A stretch of DNA of 64,000 bases from Eutreptiella sp. 'Long Island Sound 2002'. Lineage: Eukaryota > Euglenozoa > Euglenophyceae > Eutreptiales > Eutreptiaceae. The translations under genes and the position numbers were made by a program. Every line of letters starts with the position of its first letter. Positions within the stretch are counted from its first letter, which is position 1. Under the pieces are notes generated by a model. That model saw only the letters and a list, made by a program, of their open reading frames with translations, did no database searches and was not told the origin of the DNA. The stretch is from NCBI GenBank assembly GCA_964036045.1, contig OZ038386.1, forward strand, positions 13,741,613 through 13,805,612, in the 5' to 3' direction. This document shows, one piece after another, positions 35,601 through 47,077 of this stretch.

Positions 35601-38194
35601 GAGGGGGGTTACCTCACAGAAGTGCACACCCCCTTGGCGTATGCATGCCTCTGAAGGAACCCCCCCCGCCTTTGGGCTTCCCGTTGCCAGTGGAATTGTG
35701 GTTGCCCGTGTGGCGCATGTCCTACTTTCGAGAATTGCACGGCTCTGAGCAGGTTGGGATTCATAAATGCACTTGGTCATCGATTCTCTGGTCATTCGCT
35801 GGCACGCCAGTTGTTGGGTGCTGGAAAGTGCTTTCCATGCTACTGCCAGCCGGATTGTGCTGCAGGCACGCTCTGCACGGCAGGTTCATGTCGGTCAGCA
35901 TTTGAAGCTTCATCACTGTTTTTTTTATGCCTCACAGCCACGCGGCTGCTTTGTGGAGGCTGCAGCCAAACCCCTACCCTGAACGCGCACAGCCCGGGCT
36001 GGATACTGTGGCCACAATGTTGGGAGTGTTGCTGATCCCAGTCGGAGTGGACCCCTCAGCCCGGCTTCGCCTGTCATTCTTCCTTGTCTGCCTTCTTGCC
36101 TGCATGAAACCTTGTGAAACGCCTACAGGCGGGGGCATTTCCCGCTGGGGCATCAGCAATTCGCGATTACGGGGGTGGGGTCCCATGCCAGGCAACCTTA
36201 AGAGGGGGGGGGGTTGCCATGGCATGGGAGAGTGCAATGTGTCATTTGAAAAAAAATTGAGCATTCTTCACAAAGGATTTTGTGGCACCAGGAATTGGGT
36301 TCTAGGCAGCTGTATATGGTGTATGGAACGGGTTCAGGGTACAAGGGACATTCCTGGTATGAATAAAGGGATTTGGGGTCCATTTCTTGGTACATGAGGC
36401 ATTCGGGCTTCACATTGCCTCAGGACGCTCCGCTGGAATGTGCAGCAGGCATCAGGCAGCCACCAGGAAGAAGCAGAAGCCATCCACAACTGTCCAGCGA
36501 TTAATCCGTTCATCCTCCTGCTCCCAAAAAACTAGTTTGGGCGACCACCACTGTTGGTTCCCCTACGCTTTGATCCCCCCCCCCCCCCGAGGGTACCACC
36601 TCCCTGGAAAGGGGGATCTGGCCCACTTGTACCCAGGTGGGGTGGAGAGGGGAATATGCACACAACGAGTTGGTGCAGTTACCAATGTTGTACTTTTGGA
36701 GTCGGGGGCGGGACCCTTCCCATGCCACGCTCCTTCAAGGGGGAGGGTTGGGGGCGTTTTGCCATGGCATGGGACTCCCCTCCCCCCCCCCCTGGAATTG
36801 CGATTGGGTGCCGGACCTGCTTTCCCTGGTGTCAAAAGTCAGCTGACCCTCACTGCATGTTATGTCCACTACCATACGGTCAGGACAATTGCAGGATCGG
36901 ACAGCTCTGAACGTTTATTCTGAGAGTTATCTTGAGTACCATATGTTTAGCAGGCCTCGCCGGCTCATCTTGGTCAAGACGCAGGCAAAATCACAGGGTT
37001 TTGGGCTTTGGCCAAGAGGTACACATTGCCATGGTTTGCCACTGCCACCACGTTTGGCTGCATTTTGGGCGATACAGATAATCCTTCCCCATTGGCACGG
37101 GCATTCCAGCTCTTCCCCAATACCCTTGGAACCACTTTCCATACCCATACCCATTCAGGGGCAAGATGATCGCAACTGCACAGCCGCAGGTACACAAGTG
37201 GATTCAATACATGCGGCTGGGGATTGTCCACAGGAGAAGTAGTAAGGTGCACAAGAACGCTGACAGGGCTTCACCATGAATTGCAGCCCTCCTCCCCGAG
37301 GGACACCTTGTCAAACGCCCCCATGCATGGCTGTGGTGGGTTCCTACTTGCCTGTCCATAGATGGATCAAGGCCAACCGAGGGATTGGCTGCGAGGAAAC
37401 AGTACTCAACCTCGAGCACCAAGAGGGCGCAACCATCCTACCCTTGAGAGGCGGCAGACCATGACCGAGCGATGCGTCCCCTCTCCCGCGTTGCATGAGG
37501 GCAGATGCGTAGGGCAAGAAGACGAGGCCAGGGCGGGAGGTCTGTTAGGTAGGGCCTGAGCACCCAACCCCCCAAACCCGCTCCATCTCTGGGGCCTGGC
37601 GGCAGCGTGGCTGTGGCTGTGGATGGGGGGGGGGTACGTGCCAGAGCCGGCAGGTTTGGCAGGGGGGGGAATGATCACCGCCTAGAGGGAGGACAAGGGA
37701 GGAGTGTGCATTGTCAGGTGGGCGTGAGGAGGGCAGTCCCTCAAGGCATGTGAGGGCCAGGGTGAGAGCAAGGGCTGTTGCTGGTGCAGGCGGAAGGGGG
37801 AGTAGGGAGGTGCCTGCCATTGCTAAATACCCAAATGCTAGACCAGCCCCAGCAGCGGGAAGGGGAGGGGAGGATGGCTGCAATCAGGTAGCCTGCTGTC
37901 CATGACCTTCTTGAGAGGGGCGCCGTATCATGTGCTCACACGGTGGCGCCCCCGTCCTCATGCGTGGATGGGGAGGCTGCTGCAAGGGCACCTGAGGAGA
38001 CAGGCGTGCATTAGACTCTGCACAGGGCCTGTGGAGGGAGACCCTGCAAGCCAGTCTCTCTTGCTCGCTGTGCTTCCGGGGCAGGTGTTGGGCCCCTTGT
38101 GCACAAGAGGCCACATGGTTGTGGCAACCCTGGGGAATGTAACCCTGAATGCCCTCACCTACCCACCGATTACGGCTGTCGCTGAAGGCTCCTT

Positions 38195-38431
38195 TCATAT
38201 CATGAAAGATTTGTTAACCCCTGATTGGTGCTTAATGTCACATGATTCACAGATTGGGTATTTGCTTGCAATGATCAATGGTGATGTCAAGAAGCGTATT
38301 CCCGCTTGAGCACTGTAGCCACAGACACTATTTGTGGGCAACAATTTGTCATTTTTCACATTTGTGCTGCACTGTTTGCATGTTAGCTCGCCCAAGGGGG
38401 CCCTCACACTGTCCAAGACATAGTGCTCCAC
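38195..38431 (-). pseudogene. Minus-strand Cys-rich fragment (CxxC pair), repeated at about 41.5 kb
   Basis: Reads VEHYVLDSVRAPLGELTCKQ then CSTNVKNDK, later YPICESCDIKHQSG to a stop. CKQC and CESC could form a zinc site. About 60 bp of it recurs, frame-broken, on the minus strand near 41520-41580 as GPGKLICNQCSKWLKDEK. A repeated, decaying coding unit points to a mobile element of unknown family. Confidence 0.4.
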
Positions 38432-39463
38432 CTGCAGCCCCCTGAATTCAGTCCATTTTCCTCAATTTGTGCCATCCAATTCATTGGCTCGGTGCAGTGA
38501 AAATCCCCCCCCCCCCCGATTTGGGGTGGGGGGGGGAGTGCAGGGCCTTGGACTTAAACAGGCATGTGCCCTCCTAAATATGATCCACTCCCCTTCACAC
38601 ACCCTTTGTCATTGCTAGAGCAGGCTTTGCTGTGGGGTTGTGTTTTGGTTGAAAGGTGCGCTGTGCAAGACGCAGTTTTCCAACCGAGGGAAAGCATGGG
38701 CATGTATCCATCCCCAACGGGGGGGGGCAACCTTGTGACTTGATCTGGAAAAATTTTGGTCTTACCTTCATGGATGAAGATGATCTTCTCTTTGTGCTGC
38801 ATTGCAGCACCAGGACAAAGCCGCAGGCAATGGTAAAGTAGCTAGGCAATGGTAAAGTAGCTGGCATCACGAGATGCATTGCAATTCAGATTTTGCTGGA
38901 ATTCATTCTTTTGGGAATTACAATGTTTTGGACCTCAGATTATCCCTGTGCCACATTCTTGGCTGTTACCTGCCCTGTTATGCTTGGATGCTGTTACTCA
39001 GCTAGCAACATGATGACCTGCCTGTTCACCGCCCCGCTTCCTTCATAGGAACCTCTATCGGTGAGGCTAATGTGCTAACTCACAACCTCCGAAGACGTCC
39101 ATATGCCGCATTACAGGCTCCATGTACAAATGCTGCAAGCTGTATGATAGTCCCACACCCCCCTAGAAACATCCCCAAACATGATCTAAAATTTGGTGCC
39201 CTTTCAAGAAAGCCTTCTCAAGTATTGGCCGCATTCCCACACATTTTGTTTGCGGTTGGCTGGGGGTTGATGATGGAGCATTGCGTCTACCCATATTTTA
39301 GTGTTCCCCAAGTGTACGCCAAGGGGGGGAACCTGGTTGATACTTTTGGAGGCAAGCCCCGCTTTGCCTTAATGACAGTTGGCTAGTATGAGGGTACTAA
39401 CGTCGACAGAAAGCCCACTGTATGCTCGTTTCACTGGTTCGTATGAGACCGTGAGGCATCGCT

Positions 39464-39672
39464 TATGATACCACTTGCGAACCTTGTCCTCATCGCTTAG
39501 GGTACCACTTGTGCACCTTGTCCCCATCTCTTGTGGTACCATTTGCGCACATTGTCCCCATCGCTTGTGGTACCACTTGCGCACATTGTCCCCATCGCTT
39601 GTGATACCACTTGCGCACCTTGTTCCCATCGCTTGTGATACCACTTGTGCACCTTGTCCCCATCGCTTGTGC
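39464..39672. repeat. 34-bp minisatellite
   Basis: About six units near CTTGTGGTACCACTTGCGCA plus CATTGTCCCCATCG. The open minus-strand frame cycles through the repeat and is not a gene. Confidence 0.92.
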
Positions 39673-40353
39673 GCTGCTTGCCGGTGAGTCCAGCTTTGAT
39701 CTGGTGAAGGATGCAGATTGAGCATTGGTTGCCTTCATGCCGTCTGAAGATCAAGAATGGCAAGGCCACATCTGTTGTGATTGGCCATGCTGGGAGGCCT
39801 ACTTCCCACATTATGCAATGTAGGGGTTGGGAAGGGTTGGAACAAGCTTGAGGAGAGTTGGCCATCAGCAAATGATCCACAGGGGCTGGAAAATGTAGCA
39901 CGGCCTTCAGGACTTCATCCACAACCTGTGGCAACCATCAAACGATCAGTAATGAAGTGCAGTGGGATGAGTGCCATTGGCCAGGAGCGGACCAAACACA
40001 GATCATCGAGCAGCGAAACAGAAAGAGAGCCATCAAAATTCACACCAAATCTCAAGAAAATAGAGTAGCCATCAGCAGTCACCACATTGGGGTTCAGGGA
40101 ACCCCGTGCCCCCTCTTGCTTGGGAAGAAATCTGTGCAGCCCCCCCCGCCTACATTTACTGAACATGTAGCCCCCCCCCGCCCCCTCCGAAATCCCCCCC
40201 CCTTTTGCCATACCCCCTCCCGGGACCCCCGGAACGTCACTTTGATTTTCTGACACCAGGTGGTTGTTTTGTGCTCTCTCGTTCTTTCTCTGCTGGTGCC
40301 CCTTGTCCGCGCTGACTCCTGTTCACATTCAGATACAAATGTATGCTATAGGC

Positions 40354-40746
40354 GCTCATGTATGGTATCACTCTCTCAGCAAGGGTGCCCCACTATTGGC
40401 ATTGGTCATTGGTCCCTCACCCTCTGGCCCTGAGTTCCTGCACATTCAATACCAGGGTAACCCTGGGGACAAGGTTGTGGACCATACAGCAGCCAAGTTA
40501 TGTTGGTTGGAGGCAGTATGGGTTGCATCTCCCCTGTTGCCGGGATTTGCTGACAACTGCATTTCTCCGCAACCAGCACCTACAGCTGTACCAAAGGCAC
40601 CTACACCCAAACCAGAAGCCAAGCGCTGTGTGAAACAGACCCTGCAAATGTTCATGGACCTCTTTGTGAAGCCCACTACCCCAACTAAACATGAGAACGA
40701 CATTGCCGCCACTGTGATTTTGACAGGGTCTCCCAGACCCCAATGA
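40354..40746 (+). pseudogene. Coding-like exon of unknown family, related to 6958-7188
   Basis: Acceptor-like CTGTTCACATTCAG precedes QMYAIGAHVWYHSLSKGAPL, then VIGPSPSGPEFLHIQYQG and an Ala/Pro/Lys-rich tail (APTAVPKAPTPKPEAK) to TGA. About 90 bp on, another frame reads VWTRKKKFHTVPV, matching the fragment near 7.15 kb. Probably a mobile-element protein; I do not recognise it. Confidence 0.4.
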
Positions 40747-41516
40747 CCGTCGTCCCATGTTGCAGCCCAGGACGCAGTTTTGGTGGATGCAATAAACGGT
40801 TGTTTGGACTCGCAAAAAGAAGTTTCATACAGTACCTGTGGAAAGGGCATGCGCACAACGGTGGCATCATGTTTCCATGGGATTGCCACTGGTGTTTTTC
40901 ATGCACTGCTGCAGTTATAGTGCTACGTGTTTGTGGTGGTGGTGGTGGGGGGGGGGGGGGCGTCACGACAAAGGGGGGGGGGTTCAAGGGTGGGTAGGGT
41001 ACGCAACTCCCTGCCCCCTTTTTGGAAGTGTGTTGATCGTGGGGTTGTTAGAGGACAGGGCTAGGAACAGTTTTTGCAGTCTGTACATCAGTTGAAGACT
41101 CTTTGTGCTGCTGCCCAACACGCAATGTGCGTCAGAGAGATGAGATCTGGTCCTTGGGCCTGTCACCCTGCGGAGCCTGCTGGGATTATCCCAAATGTCC
41201 GTAGTATAATGGGCCGAGTGCAGGGCACCTCATGAGGCCACAGACCCCAGCAGATGACAGTCCACACAGTGTGCCTGCCAAGTGCCCCATGCTAGGCACA
41301 TCAGAGTAGGAGCAGGGCACACAGTGGGGGAGTATCAGATGTGGTGCGCGCGTGATGCGGTGCGTATACTGGGGTTGTTGCACGGACGGTTTCAGCTAAT
41401 TTAGAGGCTACGTGCTGTTGCTTATGCCTATGCTTTTGCCTGAAACTGTACCTGACATTGCAGAAGAAACTGGGGGAGTGGAGCCACATGCAAAATAGGG
41501 GTTAGTGTACAATAAT

Positions 41517-41690
41517 TTTTTCATCTTTCAGCCACTTGCTGCACTGGTTACATATGAGCTTCCCGGGCCCTCACACCCTGCCATAACTCTTCCCCCAGCA
41601 ATTTCCACCAAGGGCTTTGAAGATAGACAATTTCCTGGAGAAGCTGTTGTCAGGTTGCTTGCCTCATTCCTGCATGTTGAATATCTTTAG
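41517..41690. repeat. Second, frame-broken copy of the 38.3-kb Cys-rich unit
   Basis: On the minus strand GPGKLICNQCSKWLKDEK parallels APLGELTCKQCSTNVKNDK at 38.4 kb; the DNA aligns with a short gap that breaks the frame upstream. Confidence 0.45.
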
Positions 41691-41692
41691 AA

Positions 41693-44600
41693 ATGTCTCA
41701 TGTGGCCGATGATGCCCAGCAGCCACATCTACCCTTGCTGAACTGCCACCCTCCCGCGCCAGAGGTGTATGGGACAGCCCGGCGTGTGGGGTGTGCGGCA
41801 GCTTTGCTGGTGGCGCTGTGTTGTTCCTTTGCAGAGGGGGTGGCCCCGGCCGCAAAAGTGCACCCAAGCCACTCAGGACCGCACCACAGCATTGGCCAGC
41901 ACCGCAGAATTGCCTCAAACCCCTACCCTTCCTCCAAGGGTCACCACATGCAGCGTCACCCGGTGCTTGTGGAGTCTGGCAGCACCGACCACTTCCCATC
42001 GGCACGTCCCCACCGTCCCCGACGGTCCGCGCCTCGCGTCCCGGGGCCGGTGCTTGTGGCTCTCGCGGTGCTGGGGGCTGGTCTGATGTCGATGCTGACG
42101 TTTGTTTACGGAAAACGCAACCACAGCGCAAGACCGGCCGGACTTGGGGGCCCTGGCGGACTTGGGGAAGTGGAGTGCCCCGACCCTGAGCTCCCTCCCG
42201 AGGGAAGTGACAGCGAAGATTTCCTTTGGCACCCGCAGGCCCTGCCACCGATGGAGGAGCTGATCCATCGTGCCGCACTCCTGCGCTGCCGCGACGACAC
42301 CCAAGAGGCGTGGTACAGGCACCTTCGGTTTGCCGAGGGCCTCGCGGACGACACCGCCGGCTGGTTCGTGGACGAGTTTGTGGACGAGTACTGGCGGGCG
42401 GTCCACACGCGACTGAAATACGCGTTTGTGCTGGAGCCTCTTGTCGCATTGGTCAGCGCCTGCCAATCGGACGAGGCGGACGGAGTGCGGCCCCGCAGCG
42501 CCCGCGAGGCCTTGGCGGTGCTGGGCCCCGTGGTGGACGCCGCCACCGCCGCCGACCCGCAGTTCTCGGGCCTGCACACCCTCGGCCTCACCGCCGCACT
42601 GAACGCCGTGCTGCAGTCCGGCACCGACACTCAGAAGGTCCACGCGGCCCGGGCCGTGGCTGCGCTCGCCGCCCAGCAGTGGGCCGGCCCCGCGCCGCAG
42701 GACCTCGCGCCCGCCGTCGTGTGGCTGCTGGGCGTCGCCGCGGCGGGGCCGGACTGGCAGAAGGAGGAGGCCGCGCGCGCGCTGGCGGACCTCGCGGCGG
42801 TGCGGCCGCGGCTGGGCTTCGCCGAGGCCGCGCTGCTGCAGTGCCTCACGGCGCTGCTGCAGACGGGGCCCGAGGCCGCACAGGAGGCGGCGGCCCGGGC
42901 GCTGGCCGCGTGCGCGGGGGTGGAGGCCACGGCCGTGAGGCTGGGGCAGATGGGGGCCGTCGAGCCGCTCGTCGCGATGCTGCGCCGGGGCTCCGCGAAG
43001 ACGAAGGCCAGCGCCGCGGCGCTTCTGGCGGCGCTGGTGGTGACCGACGCCAACCAGCGGCGGGTCCTCTCGTCGGACCCCGCGGCCGTTGTGCTGGTGG
43101 CCACGTGGGGCCCGGGGGCCGTGGAGGGCGACGGCGGCGCGCCCACCGTCTTCTCGGCGTTGGCCCGCAGCGACGTCGAGGAGGTGCTGTGGGCGCTGTG
43201 CGAGGCCGTGGCCCCGCTGTTCGCGGCGCTCGCCTCCGGCGACGAGTCGACGCGGGACGAGGCGGTGCTGGCGCTGTCGCGGCTGACGGAGCGGAGCGCG
43301 ACCCGGTGGGCGATCCGGAGCGCGCGGCGCCCGGTGGGGCCGCTGGTGGCGCTGCTGAGCGGCGACGGCCGCGCGTTCCGGGGGAGGGACCGGCGGCAGG
43401 ACGTCGTCATGGCCGCCACCGTCATGTTGGACTGCGTGGCGGCCGACGACGCTGCCACCCGGGCCCGGGTGGTGGAGGCGGGGGCGATCGAGCGGCTGGT
43501 GGCCCTGCTCGAGAGCGCCCTGCGGTTCGACACGTCGTGGCCCGAGGGCTGGTCGAGTGGTAAGGATCTGCCCCTCGCGGCGGCGGTGCTGCTGGGGCGA
43601 TTGTGCCAGGAAACGGCGACCCGGTCCCGGGCGGTGGAAGTGGGTGCCGTGGAAGTGCTGCAGGCGCTGGTCTCCATCTTCTGTCGGTCGGGGGGCTACG
43701 TGTACGAGAACGCCCACCGGCAGCAGCAGCTGGGGCCCGGGCCGCTGTATGAGGCTTTGAAAGGCTTCCCGTTGTACAATCTGCAGGACCTTGTGAATGG
43801 TGGTGATCACGCGGAGGACGGATGTGTGGAGGAGGAGGAGGAGGAGGAGGAGGAGGAGGAGGAGGAGGAGGAGGAGGAGGAGGAGGAGGAGGAGGAGCAG
43901 CAGCAGCAACAGCAGCACGAGCGCGCCGGGGCGGCGGTCACAGAAGTCGAGGACAGCACCGGGGGCACGGGTGTGGCGGTCCCCGCCGTCGCGCCACTGA
44001 CGGCACCCGACGCACCGTGCCGCACATCCGGTGCGCGCGCGCCCCGCCCAAGGGGCGACGCCTGCGCGGCCGACCGCGAGGGCGCGTGTGCCCGCCTTCC
44101 CCCGGAACGCTCTTGGGGGGTCCTGCGGGCCCCGCAGCTCGCGCATTGGGCCGACGTCTGGCAAACAGCGCTTGTCGGCAGTGGCCCCCACGCGGGGCCC
44201 GGCGCATCCCCAGAGCTCTCACCGTCACTATCATCAACTCCATCGCCTCGGCCTTCCCCGGCCGCCTCGAGCAGTCCTTCGGCCTCTGCGTCCGCGAGTT
44301 GGCCCAGCCCAGAACCCTCGCCCTCGCCCTCGCCCTCTGCGAGCCCCTCCGTGTCTGCTTCGGCAGCCTCACCATCGAGCAGCCCATCGGTGTCCGGTGC
44401 AGGCGCACGAGCCTTTCACGGCGTGTCGAGCGCCGTGTCCACTGCGCGGCAGCTCCACGGCCCTGCCCGCTGGGCGCTGCCAGTCGCCAGCTGGGCCTCT
44501 GTGGTCCGCAGGGCAAGTGCATGCCCCGTCACCGGCCGCGTCGCACATGCCGGACAGGCCGCGTGCGACGACGCCGCGGCGTACCCGCCCGGCAGTCGTG

Positions 44601-44755
44601 CCCCCGACGCATGCCGATCCACAGCCGCGGCCGAGACGCCCGGACGCACAGCCTCGATGCGGGAACCTGCGTCGTGCCCCGGCGGCCACGCTGCCGTCGT
44701 GCCGGCATCGCGCGGCCCCGCGGAGGCCCTTGTGGTCACGAGTGGCCGCTTTTGA
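41693..44755 (+). CDS. Armadillo-repeat protein with N-terminal hydrophobic segments and Glu/Gln tract
   Basis: A single open frame of 1,020 codons from ATG to TGA, very GC-rich compared with its surroundings. Residues 33-48 (CAAALLVALCC region) and about 119-139 (PVLVALAVLGAGLMSMLTFV) are hydrophobic: a signal peptide or anchor, and a membrane segment. From about 240 to 690, helical repeats with armadillo signatures follow: GAVEPLVAMLRRGSAKTKAS, GAIERLVALLES, AVLLGRLCQETATRSRAVEV then GAVEVLQALV. Residues about 713-741 are a Glu run then Gln. Residues about 840-900 are Ser/Pro-rich, followed by a Cys/Ala/Arg-rich end. Armadillo repeats bind other proteins; the partner cannot be told. An acceptor-like ATCTTTAG lies just before the ATG, so upstream exons are possible. 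A donor-like GTAAGG at about 43560 sits in-frame and is probably unused. Confidence 0.8.
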   Translation: MSHVADDAQQPHLPLLNCHPPAPEVYGTARRVGCAAALLVALCCSFAEGVAPAAKVHPSHSGPHHSIGQHRRIASNPYPSSKGHHMQRHPVLVESGSTDHFPSARPHRPRRSAPRVPGPVLVALAVLGAGLMSMLTFVYGKRNHSARPAGLGGPGGLGEVECPDPELPPEGSDSEDFLWHPQALPPMEELIHRAALLRCRDDTQEAWYRHLRFAEGLADDTAGWFVDEFVDEYWRAVHTRLKYAFVLEPLVALVSACQSDEADGVRPRSAREALAVLGPVVDAATAADPQFSGLHTLGLTAALNAVLQSGTDTQKVHAARAVAALAAQQWAGPAPQDLAPAVVWLLGVAAAGPDWQKEEAARALADLAAVRPRLGFAEAALLQCLTALLQTGPEAAQEAAARALAACAGVEATAVRLGQMGAVEPLVAMLRRGSAKTKASAAALLAALVVTDANQRRVLSSDPAAVVLVATWGPGAVEGDGGAPTVFSALARSDVEEVLWALCEAVAPLFAALASGDESTRDEAVLALSRLTERSATRWAIRSARRPVGPLVALLSGDGRAFRGRDRRQDVVMAATVMLDCVAADDAATRARVVEAGAIERLVALLESALRFDTSWPEGWSSGKDLPLAAAVLLGRLCQETATRSRAVEVGAVEVLQALVSIFCRSGGYVYENAHRQQQLGPGPLYEALKGFPLYNLQDLVNGGDHAEDGCVEEEEEEEEEEEEEEEEEEEEEEEQQQQQQHERAGAAVTEVEDSTGGTGVAVPAVAPLTAPDAPCRTSGARAPRPRGDACAADREGACARLPPERSWGVLRAPQLAHWADVWQTALVGSGPHAGPGASPELSPSLSSTPSPRPSPAASSSPSASASASWPSPEPSPSPSPSASPSVSASAASPSSSPSVSGAGARAFHGVSSAVSTARQLHGPARWALPVASWASVVRRASACPVTGRVAHAGQAACDDAAAYPPGSRAPDACRSTAAAETPGRTASMREPASCPGGHAAVVPASRGPAEALVVTSGRF
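43829..43916. repeat. (GAG)23 then CAG run inside the armadillo-protein gene
   Basis: About 23 GAG triplets followed by CAG/CAA triplets, coding Glu then Gln. A uniform triplet tract like this is prone to length change. Confidence 0.93.
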
Positions 44756-46469
44756 AGGCCACTGCCAAGCCACGCACCGCGCCGCATTGTCCACGCGGGA
44801 CCCACTCGTGTTCCGTTGACTCTCGCCCCTAGTCCCGACCCCCGGCGACTCCGCCATTGGGCCGCAGCCGCACGGGCATTCCTCGGCCCGATGGCCGGGC
44901 GACAACGCCGCAGAGAGGAAGGGGGTTGGTGCCCGTGCGAGTGGCGCGACTGCGCAGATAAGAAACCGCCGCCCCGCCGTCTGTGCTTTGACCGACGAGG
45001 GGCTCCCCCCCGCTGGTCCTTGTCCCTTTGGCGCCCCAGGCGGGCCTCAGCCTCTCGACGGGAGGGTTGGCCTGTGCCTCAGTGCGCAGATCAAAGCAAT
45101 TAGACCGCGTTGTCCATGCATTTCCATTTCCTGCATCCCCCTCCCCGCCCGCTCGGGCCTCCATGATGTGCATAGGTTACGGGGCAGAAGGGGTATACCT
45201 CTACCACTTGTTGGAGATTGCATCCGATTTTCAACATGATTTTGTCACTTTTGTGTAACAGCCAGCAACTCCTTTGTACGTAGGACTGCCTGAGTTTCTG
45301 GTTTGTACATAGACTCGTAGAAGGGAGCATTCCCCCACCAGTCATTGCATATTACCCTGACCCCCCCCACATGGACCCATCCTGGCGACTGGCAGTCGAA
45401 AGGCATTGTGCAATAGTACTCAGGACAGCAGATTAGTGCAGATATGTGTACATCGCGTGGACAACACGTGTTATGTTGTGATTCCGGGGAGTTCTTCCGT
45501 CTGGAGGTTTGCTTAGCCCAGTGTGTAATGCCCATGGTGTACCACGTGGTGCAACCCAGATCAACGCTGTTCTCTTGATGCTCCCCCTTCCCCTTCGTGT
45601 GAGGTCGGGTCGCTTGCATGCACGAGATTCGAGTGTAGACAGCGGAGCCTCTTTCTTTTCAAATCAGGAGTCCACATCGTGTGGTGAGAGGGGCTGCAGA
45701 TGAGTTCTTTCGGGTTATGAGGGCAGCCGACAGGGGTTACGGGCTGTGGTGTGTGTGGTTAGAGGGATCCCAGGTGCTTCTCGTGACTATGACGGCTCGT
45801 CGTGTACATAGCAGAGATTTTGCGGTGTTGTCGTGAGCTGCTGGGACATGCCATGCAGTCGATTGGCACCGACCATCCGTGGTGCCTGGTTTACGGCCAG
45901 CCGTCCTGTGGACGGCTATCGTCCCCCGAAGGACAAAAAGTGCAAATGTGCAGTGGGCAGGGAAGCTGCGCTTTGCAGCGTGGCCTGATCAGTCCTTTGG
46001 CGCACTTGAAGTCCCTGCACATTGCCGACGCGTTGATGCCACCTTCAGGACGTAAAATTCAAATGCGTGGTCTTGCAAGCCGGAGTGCTGTTACGGTGTC
46101 AGGAAGTCTCCTGCCCGCAACTGCCTCATTATTCCACAACAATGCTGTTGTTATGCTGCATCACTTGCCTGTCAATGTGTCTGTGGTTCCCGAGCTCCAT
46201 CCAAGAGTGCCTTTGGGTGAGCGGCAGCGCGTTGGGCGCGCGCCAGGCATCTTTTTGGGCCACTTTTGACACGGAGCCGTAATCTAGGCTTCTTGTGTGG
46301 CCCCTTTCCGGTTGATGTGGGGAATGCCCCTTTTCACAAGTGTTTTGTTCAATTCCTGGATTTTTTTTTAGCTTCTTATGCATTTTGGATGTGGCATATT
46401 TGAATTTTCACCCATTTTTACCCGTTTTCAACCATATTTACCCATTTTCCATCCCTCTTTTCTCCCCAG
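44756..46469. other. Intergenic, no supported gene
   Basis: Downstream of the armadillo gene GC falls back to the local average. An open frame of 155 codons at 45802-46269 has no recognisable features. The one clear element is the dispersed repeat at about 45402-45553. Confidence 0.6.
45402..45553. repeat. Dispersed diverged repeat, copy A (partner at 52.54 kb)
   Basis: Contains AGATTAGTGCAGATATGTGT and a following GTGTTATGTTGTGATTC; about 150 bp align with 52541-52697 (AGATCAGTGCAGACATGTGT). Minus-strand translations also match (VHISALICCPEYY against VHMSALIFCTAQYY), so it may derive from a coding unit. Confidence 0.65.
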
Positions 46470-46703
46470 TATGGGGAACCCAAAGAAGGTAGGGGGGGTG
46501 TAGCCATATTGATCTATCCCCACCATGGGGACCCTGAGAAGGCAGGGGTGATGTAGCCATATTGATCTATCCCCACTATGGGGACCCCGAGAAGGCAGAA
46601 GTGATGTAGCTATATTGATCTATCCCCACTATGGGGACCTTGAGAAGGCAGGGGTGATGCAGCCATATTGATCTATCCCCACCATGGGGACTCTGAGAAG
46701 GTA
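46470..46703. repeat. 53-bp minisatellite
   Basis: GATCTATCCCC recurs at 46511, 46564, 46617 and 46670, exactly 53 bp apart. Units read like CATGGGGACCCTGAGAAGGC then AGGGGTGATGTAGCCATATT. The array resumes with a weaker unit after the MITE at 46704-47077. A similar degenerate motif occurs at about 60.2-60.45 kb. Confidence 0.93.
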
Positions 46704-47077
46704 CCCCCCCCCCCCTTGTCTAAGCTACGCCCTTGTCCAAGCTACAGTAGGCGTAGGGACCGTATTAATTTGGTACCTAATTTTAATTCGGTACCAAATT
46801 TAGTGCAACCACATAAGACATGGGTTTGACGAATTTGCCGGGTACATAGGGTCATGTACACATTTGTTGTGAGTGTTTGCCCACTTGAACCCACATCACT
46901 CTGATTTTGGGGGTATTTGTGCATTATATTCCCCCTTCTTGCACTAGCTCACCATGCAATACGTGTGTGTCAGTAGTTGTATATGTCGCGCGCAAGCTAC
47001 GCCCGTGTCCAAGCTACAGTAGGCGTAGGGACCGTATTAATTTGGTACTTTGGCGTAGCTTAGACAAGGGGGGGGGG
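46704..47077. mobile_element. 374-bp MITE inserted in the minisatellite, TA target duplication
   Basis: Left end C12 then TTGTCTAAGCTACGCC; right end GGCGTAGCTTAGACAA then G10, exact reverse complements apart from tract length. TA lies on both sides (46702-46703, 47078-47079), and the 53-bp repeat resumes directly after it. Inside, a 56-bp direct repeat (46722-46777 and 46993-47048) holds CAGTAGGCGTAGGGACCGTA. Confidence 0.92.

Larger units (their letters stand above)
31656..41690. other. 10-kb stretch without a complete gene
   Basis: I see only short coding-like fragments on both strands, G/C runs and small repeats. Fragments worth noting are listed separately (31860, 32435, 38195, 39464, 40354, 41517). 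Elsewhere, for example 32726-33253 on the minus strand and 35419-35748 on the plus strand, frames of 100-175 codons are open, but neither domain nor splice logic supports them. Confidence 0.6.

Noticed and set aside
42226-43563. 445-codon plus-strand frame in another register
   Set aside because: A shadow of the armadillo gene; Arg/Gly/Ala-rich with no repeat signature.
41915-44191. 758-codon minus-strand open frame
   Set aside because: It is antisense to the armadillo gene. High GC at third positions removes stops on the opposite strand; its composition is low-complexity Arg/Gly/Leu with no domain.
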